Of a stretch of 52,584 nt of DNA, positions 49,341 through 52,584 are shown piece after piece (the stretch's first letter is position 1; the number at the start of each line of letters is the position of its first letter). Origin of the DNA: Pseudomonas putida. GTDB lineage: Bacteria; Pseudomonadota; Gammaproteobacteria; Pseudomonadales; Pseudomonadaceae. The notes under the pieces are model-generated. The model ran no database searches, had not been told where the DNA came from, and was given only the letters and a program-made list of their open reading frames with translations. The stretch spans positions 1 to 52,584 of the forward strand of contig NZ_JANHKS010000041.1 in assembly GCF_028682175.1 (NCBI RefSeq), read 5' to 3'. A program made the translations under genes and the position numbers.

Positions 49341-50051
49341 TTACCACTGCCGCCGATTGTTTATCCCCACCAGATAATCATCCCCACCCAACTGCCGCAT
49401 CTGCTGGCGGATCCAGCCAGCGCGGCGTGAGACGTAGCTGCTCGGGTGGCTAGCGCTCCATTCCCGCGGGTTGGGCAGCACGGCGGCCAGGTAGCTGGCC
49501 TGCTGGGTCGATAGCTGGCTGGCGTTGACGTGGAAGTGATGCTGCGCGGCGGCCTGGGCGCCGAAGACGCCGTCGTCCCATTCCACGCTGTTGACGTACA
49601 CCTCGAGAATCCGCTGCTTGGACCAGAACACCTCGATCAACCCGGTGAACCAGGCCTCCAGGCCCTTGCGCAGGTAGCTGCGGCCGGACCACAGGAACAG
49701 GTTCTTCGACACCTGCTGGCTCAGGGTGCTGGCGCCGCGAATGGAGCCGCCACGCTCGTTGTGAACCAGTGCGGCCTGAATGGCGTCGATATCGAAACCC
49801 CAGTGCTCGGCGAATTTCTGGTCTTCACCGGCGATCACCGCGACTTTCAGGTCATCGGAGATCTTCTCCCACGGCTCCCAGTCGCGCTGCAGGTCAATGG
49901 GCTGGCCGTCGAACCAGGATTCGATCTTGCGCTCGACCATCAATGCGGTAAACGGAGGAGGCACGAAACGGAAGATCAAAACCAGCACGACACTTGCCGC
50001 TGCGAACCAGAGCAGGCCTTTGGCGACACGACGAAGGAGAAAACGCAGCAT
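49341..50051 (-). CDS. mtgA: Monofunctional biosynthetic peptidoglycan transglycosylase
   Basis: A GT51 glycosyltransferase that polymerises lipid II into glycan chains, anchored by one N-terminal TM (GLLWFAAASVVLVLIFRFV). The start MLRFLLRRVAKG gives 236 residues. Motifs: VIAGEDQKFAEHWGFD with the catalytic glutamate, GASTLSQQVSKNLFLWSGRSYLRKGLEAW, KQRILEVYVNSVEWDDGVFGAQAAAQHHF. No transpeptidase domain is attached. It diverges from the DUF423 gene. Confidence 0.95.
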   Translation of the reverse strand: MLRFLLRRVAKGLLWFAAASVVLVLIFRFVPPPFTALMVERKIESWFDGQPIDLQRDWEPWEKISDDLKVAVIAGEDQKFAEHWGFDIDAIQAALVHNERGGSIRGASTLSQQVSKNLFLWSGRSYLRKGLEAWFTGLIEVFWSKQRILEVYVNSVEWDDGVFGAQAAAQHHFHVNASQLSTQQASYLAAVLPNPREWSASHPSSYVSRRAGWIRQQMRQLGGDDYLVGINNRRQW

Positions 50052-50130
50052 AGAGATGGCTTGGCCGAACCCGTTGAGCGGGCCATTATACAGACCACGG
50101 GCCATTGAACGACTTCGCAGGGAGCTGCAC

Positions 50131-50514
50131 ATGTTACGAACCTTTCTGATGTTGGCTGCATTCTTCGGATTCACCGGCGTTGCCCTCGGCGCATTCGCAG
50201 CCCACGGCCTGAAAAACCGCCTGACGCCGGAGTACCTGGCGATCTTTCACACAGGTGTGCTCTATCAGGTGATTCACGCCCTGGCGATTTTCGGCGTGGC
50301 GATTCTGGCGACACAGATTCAAGGGCGGCTGGTGAGTTATGCCGGGATCGCCTTCGTGCTGGGCATCCTGCTGTTCTCCGGCAGCCTGTACCTGCTGACC
50401 CTGACCGGCGTCAGCAAGCTGGGCATCATCACGCCGATTGGCGGACTGTGCTTTCTGATCGGCTGGTTCATCCTGGGCTGGCTCGCGTGGCGGCTGGGGC
50501 TGGATACCCTCTGA
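50131..50514 (+). CDS. DUF423 (YgdD-like) membrane protein
   Basis: A 127-residue inner-membrane protein with four hydrophobic segments. It carries the family signature GVALGAFAAHGLKNRLTPEYLAIFHTGVLYQVIHALAIFGVAIL and ends GLCFLIGWFILGWLAWRLG. Function not established. Start ATG follows GGGAGCTGC. It lies between mtgA (divergent) and a family-B REP doublet. Confidence 0.9.
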   Translation: MLRTFLMLAAFFGFTGVALGAFAAHGLKNRLTPEYLAIFHTGVLYQVIHALAIFGVAILATQIQGRLVSYAGIAFVLGILLFSGSLYLLTLTGVSKLGIITPIGGLCFLIGWFILGWLAWRLGLDTL

Positions 50515-50530
50515 ACCACGACACCCAGCC

Positions 50531-50621
50531 CGTAGCAGCGCGGCTTGCCGGCGGGAGCGGTGTGTCAGGCAACACTTCAGGTACTGGCACACCGCTCCCG
50601 CCGGCAAGCCGTGCTGCTACG
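50531..50621. repeat. REP doublet, family B
   Basis: 91-bp inverted pair of CGTAGCAGC[A/G]CGGCTTGCCG. The spacer has outer symmetry and the motif GCGGTGTGTCAG. Confidence 0.92.
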
Positions 50622-50661
50622 GGGCTCTAGACCTGTGCAGGACGAATGGCGCGCCTTTGCC

Positions 50662-50690
50662 TTGGGAATCCTGACTGATCGGGCTAGAAT
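50662..50690 (+). promoter_or_regulatory. Sigma-70 promoter of thiSG
   Basis: TTGGGA (50662-50667), a 17-bp spacer, then TAGAAT (50685-50690). The predicted start near 50697 leaves almost no leader before the ATGs at 50705 and 50708 and a short one before 50723. No TPP riboswitch is possible in that space. Confidence 0.6.
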
Positions 50691-50722
50691 GCACGCCCCC
50701 TAAAATGATGGCTGCCCTTCGC

Positions 50723-50923
50723 ATGCGCATTCAGTTGAACGGTGAATCCTATGAACTGCCCGACGGCGAGACCGTTGCGTCGTTGCTGACCCGTCTGGAC
50801 CTGGCCGGGCGCCGTATCGCGGTCGAGCTCAATCTGGATATCGTCCCGCGCAGCCAGCACGCCTCCACGGCGTTGAATGAGGGCGATCAGGTCGAAGTGG
50901 TGCACGCCATCGGCGGCGGTTGA
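50723..50923 (+). CDS. thiS: Thiamine sulfur carrier protein ThiS
   Basis: A 66-residue ubiquitin-like protein whose C-terminal Gly-Gly is made into a thiocarboxylate that donates sulfur to the thiazole ring. It has MRIQLNGESYELPDGETVASLL, VELNLDIVPRSQH and the end VEVVHAIGGG. The start at 50723 is chosen by normal family length; ATGs at 50705 and 50708 would add five or six residues. It is followed 67 bp later by thiG. Confidence 0.93.
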   Translation: MRIQLNGESYELPDGETVASLLTRLDLAGRRIAVELNLDIVPRSQHASTALNEGDQVEVVHAIGGG

Positions 50924-50990
50924 TCCGCAGCGCCGCAGCCTGCCTGATCCAGAAGAACTGCAAAAACCTCAACCGTAAAGAGGATTTTCG

Positions 50991-51785
50991 ATGAGCAATG
51001 TTCGTAGCGACAAGCCGTTCACAGTGGCCGGTCGTACTTTCCAGTCGCGCCTGTTGGTCGGCACTGGCAAGTACAAGGATATGGAAGAAACCCGTCTGGC
51101 CATCGAAGCCTCGGGCGCCGAGATCGTCACCTTCGCTGTGCGCCGTACCAACCTCGGCCAGATTGAAGGCGAACCGAACCTGCTCCAGGTGCTGTCACCG
51201 GATCGCTACACCTTCTTGCCCAACACGGCTGGCTGCTACGACGCCATCGAAGCCGTGCGCACCTGCCGCCTGGCCCGTGAGCTGCTCGACGGCCACAACC
51301 TGGTCAAACTGGAAGTATTGGCGGACCAGAAGACTCTGTTCCCCAACGTGATCGAAACCCTCAAGGCCGCCGAAACGCTGGTCAAGGAAGGCTTCGACGT
51401 GATGGTCTACACCAGCGATGATCCGATCATCGCCCGCCAACTGGCTGAAATCGGCTGCTGTGCGGTCATGCCGCTGGCCGGTCTGATTGGCAGCGGTCTT
51501 GGCATCTGCAACCCGTACAATCTGCAGATCATCCTCGAAGAATCGAAAGTCCCGGTGCTGGTCGATGCCGGTGTCGGTACTGCATCCGACGCCACCATCG
51601 CCATGGAGCTGGGCTGCGAAGCGGTGCTGATGAACTCGGCCATCGCCCATGCGCAGCAACCGATCCTCATGGCCGAAGCCATGAAACACGCCATCCTGGC
51701 AGGCCGCATGGCTTACCTGGCTGGTCGCATGCAGAAGAAACTCTATGCCAGCGCGTCCTCGCCGCTGGATGGTCTGATCAAGTAA
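50991..51785 (+). CDS. thiG: Thiazole synthase ThiG
   Basis: A 264-residue TIM-barrel enzyme that joins deoxyxylulose phosphate, the glycine- or tyrosine-derived imine and ThiS-thiocarboxylate into thiazole phosphate. It has FQSRLLVGTGKYKDMEETRLAIEASGAEIVTFAVRR, the Schiff-base lysine region LVKLEVLADQKTLFPN, CCAVMPLAGLIGSGLGICNPYNL and VLVDAGVGTASDATIAMELGCEAVLMNSAIA. It is in an operon with thiS; trmB starts 10 bp after its stop. Confidence 0.97.
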   Translation: MSNVRSDKPFTVAGRTFQSRLLVGTGKYKDMEETRLAIEASGAEIVTFAVRRTNLGQIEGEPNLLQVLSPDRYTFLPNTAGCYDAIEAVRTCRLARELLDGHNLVKLEVLADQKTLFPNVIETLKAAETLVKEGFDVMVYTSDDPIIARQLAEIGCCAVMPLAGLIGSGLGICNPYNLQIILEESKVPVLVDAGVGTASDATIAMELGCEAVLMNSAIAHAQQPILMAEAMKHAILAGRMAYLAGRMQKKLYASASSPLDGLIK

Positions 51786-51795
51786 GAGCCTGTTG

Positions 51796-52554
51796 ATGAT
51801 TGATTCGCAAAGCAGCGACCCACTTCCGGACGACGAAGTGATGAACGACGAAGACGGTAAAGAGCAGGGCGACGACAGCCATCACCGGCGCATCAAGAGC
51901 TTTGTGATGCGCGCCGGGCGCATGACCGAAGGCCAGCAGCGCGGCCTGGATCAGGGGCGCCCGCTGTTCGTGCTGCCACTGGCCGACGCGCCGGTCGATT
52001 ACGACAAGGTGTTTGGTCGCTCGGCGCCGCGCACCCTGGAAATCGGCTTCGGCATGGGCCACTCACTGCTGGAAATGGCAGCGGCGGCACCTGAGCAGGA
52101 TTTCATCGGCGTTGAAGTGCACCGTCCGGGTGTCGGTGCGCTGCTCAACGGCGTGCTGACTCAGGGCCTGACCAACGTGCGGGTCTACGATTGCGACGCG
52201 ATCGAAGTGCTCAACCGCTGCGTGGCCGACAACAGCCTGGACCGCCTGATGCTGTTCTTCCCGGACCCATGGCACAAGTCGCGTCACCACAAGCGCCGTA
52301 TCGTCCAGGCTGAGTTCGCCGCGCTGGTGCGCAGCAAGCTCAAACCAGGCGGCATTCTGCACATGGCTACCGACTGGGAGCCCTATGCCGAGTACATGCT
52401 GGAAGTGATGAACGTCGCGCCGGGTTATCGCAACCTGGCCGAAGACGGCAAATGCGTCCCGCGCCCTGCGGAACGTCCGATCACCAAGTTCGAACGCCGT
52501 GGTGAGCGGTTGGGGCATGGGGTTTGGGATTTGAAGTTCGAGAAGATCGCCTGA
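51796..52554 (+). CDS. trmB: tRNA (guanine46-N7)-methyltransferase
   Basis: SAM-dependent tRNA methyltransferase (m7G46). A charged N-terminal extension of about 45 residues (SSDPLPDDEVMNDEDGKEQGDDSHHRR) precedes the core: FVMRAGRMTEGQQRGLD, SAM loop LEIGFGMGHSLLEMA, GVEVHRPGVGALL, the catalytic LMLFFPDPWHKSRHHKRRIVQ and TKFERRGERLGHGVWDL. 252 residues from the ATG; a TTG one codon earlier is an alternative. It is read from the thiSG operon. Confidence 0.95.
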   Translation: MIDSQSSDPLPDDEVMNDEDGKEQGDDSHHRRIKSFVMRAGRMTEGQQRGLDQGRPLFVLPLADAPVDYDKVFGRSAPRTLEIGFGMGHSLLEMAAAAPEQDFIGVEVHRPGVGALLNGVLTQGLTNVRVYDCDAIEVLNRCVADNSLDRLMLFFPDPWHKSRHHKRRIVQAEFAALVRSKLKPGGILHMATDWEPYAEYMLEVMNVAPGYRNLAEDGKCVPRPAERPITKFERRGERLGHGVWDLKFEKIA

Positions 52555-52572
52555 TATTTACGACGATTACCT

Positions 52573-52584
52573 CGTAGCAGCACG
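52573..52584. repeat. Start of a family-B REP, cut by the window end
   Basis: CGTAGCAGCACG is the first 12 bases of the family-B unit, 19 bp after the trmB stop. The rest lies outside the window. Confidence 0.7.

Noticed and set aside
50622..50722. TPP riboswitch before thiS
   Set aside because: The CUGAGA core and the needed leader length are absent; a good promoter sits too close to the start codon.

Overview
The window is a piece of a Pseudomonas chromosome, most like the P. fluorescens/P. syringae side of the genus. This rests on the high-GC housekeeping genes, on gene order recalled from P. aeruginosa (ntrC-ntrB...glnA-thiI-typA; ilvD; mutM; ggt-fdx-coaD-GMC-ALDH-TetR; rsmD-M16-M16-ftsYEX-rpoH-mtgA-thiSG-trmB), and on many Pseudomonas-type REP hairpins. 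No prophage, integrated plasmid, CRISPR array, tRNA or rRNA gene was seen.

Positions 1-6600 form a nitrogen-control block on the minus strand: ntrC and ntrB, two small exported DUF4124 proteins, a lipoprotein-type AroQ-gamma chorismate mutase, and glnA. glnA has a clear sigma-54 promoter with two upstream NtrC sites. A weaker sigma-54/NtrC arrangement precedes ntrB. Positions 6600-16400 carry thiI, typA, a YkgJ cysteine-cluster protein, a PhnZ-like HD oxygenase, the DUF2868/DUF3482 membrane-protein/GTPase pair, folA and an exported phosphorylcholine phosphatase. Positions 16400-21700 hold a two-component system divergent from an iron-type ABC importer with a Fur-like box between them. Positions 21900-31400 hold ilvD, a short CBS-less MgtE with a long leader, a REP-associated tyrosine transposase (RAYT), rlmI, an HDOD protein, mutM, a small membrane protein and ggt.

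Positions 31100-37900 hold ferredoxin and coaD, then an alcohol/aldehyde oxidation operon (GMC oxidoreductase, Tat-exported small subunit, coniferyl-type aldehyde dehydrogenase). It diverges from an MFS transporter and a TetR regulator across a palindromic operator-like site. Positions 37900-44700 carry sseA, azlCD, a YheT-type hydrolase, rsmD and two M16 peptidases (one with the zinc motif, one without). Positions 44900-52560 carry the conserved ftsY-ftsE-ftsX-rpoH group, mtgA, a DUF423 protein, thiS-thiG and trmB.

The most distinctive structure is the REP/RAYT system. The transposase gene is bracketed by two 64-bp REP doublets that are exact inverted copies of each other, so positions 24985-25669 look like a compact element with composite terminal inverted repeats. 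REP doublets across the window fall into three hairpin families and two size classes (63-64 bp and 89-92 bp). A spacer motif is shared between families. Other points of interest are the truncated MgtE with its structured leader, the orphan PhnZ-like oxygenase, the TetR-linked palindrome at the alcohol-oxidation operon, and a five-copy 9-bp tandem repeat inside ftsY.
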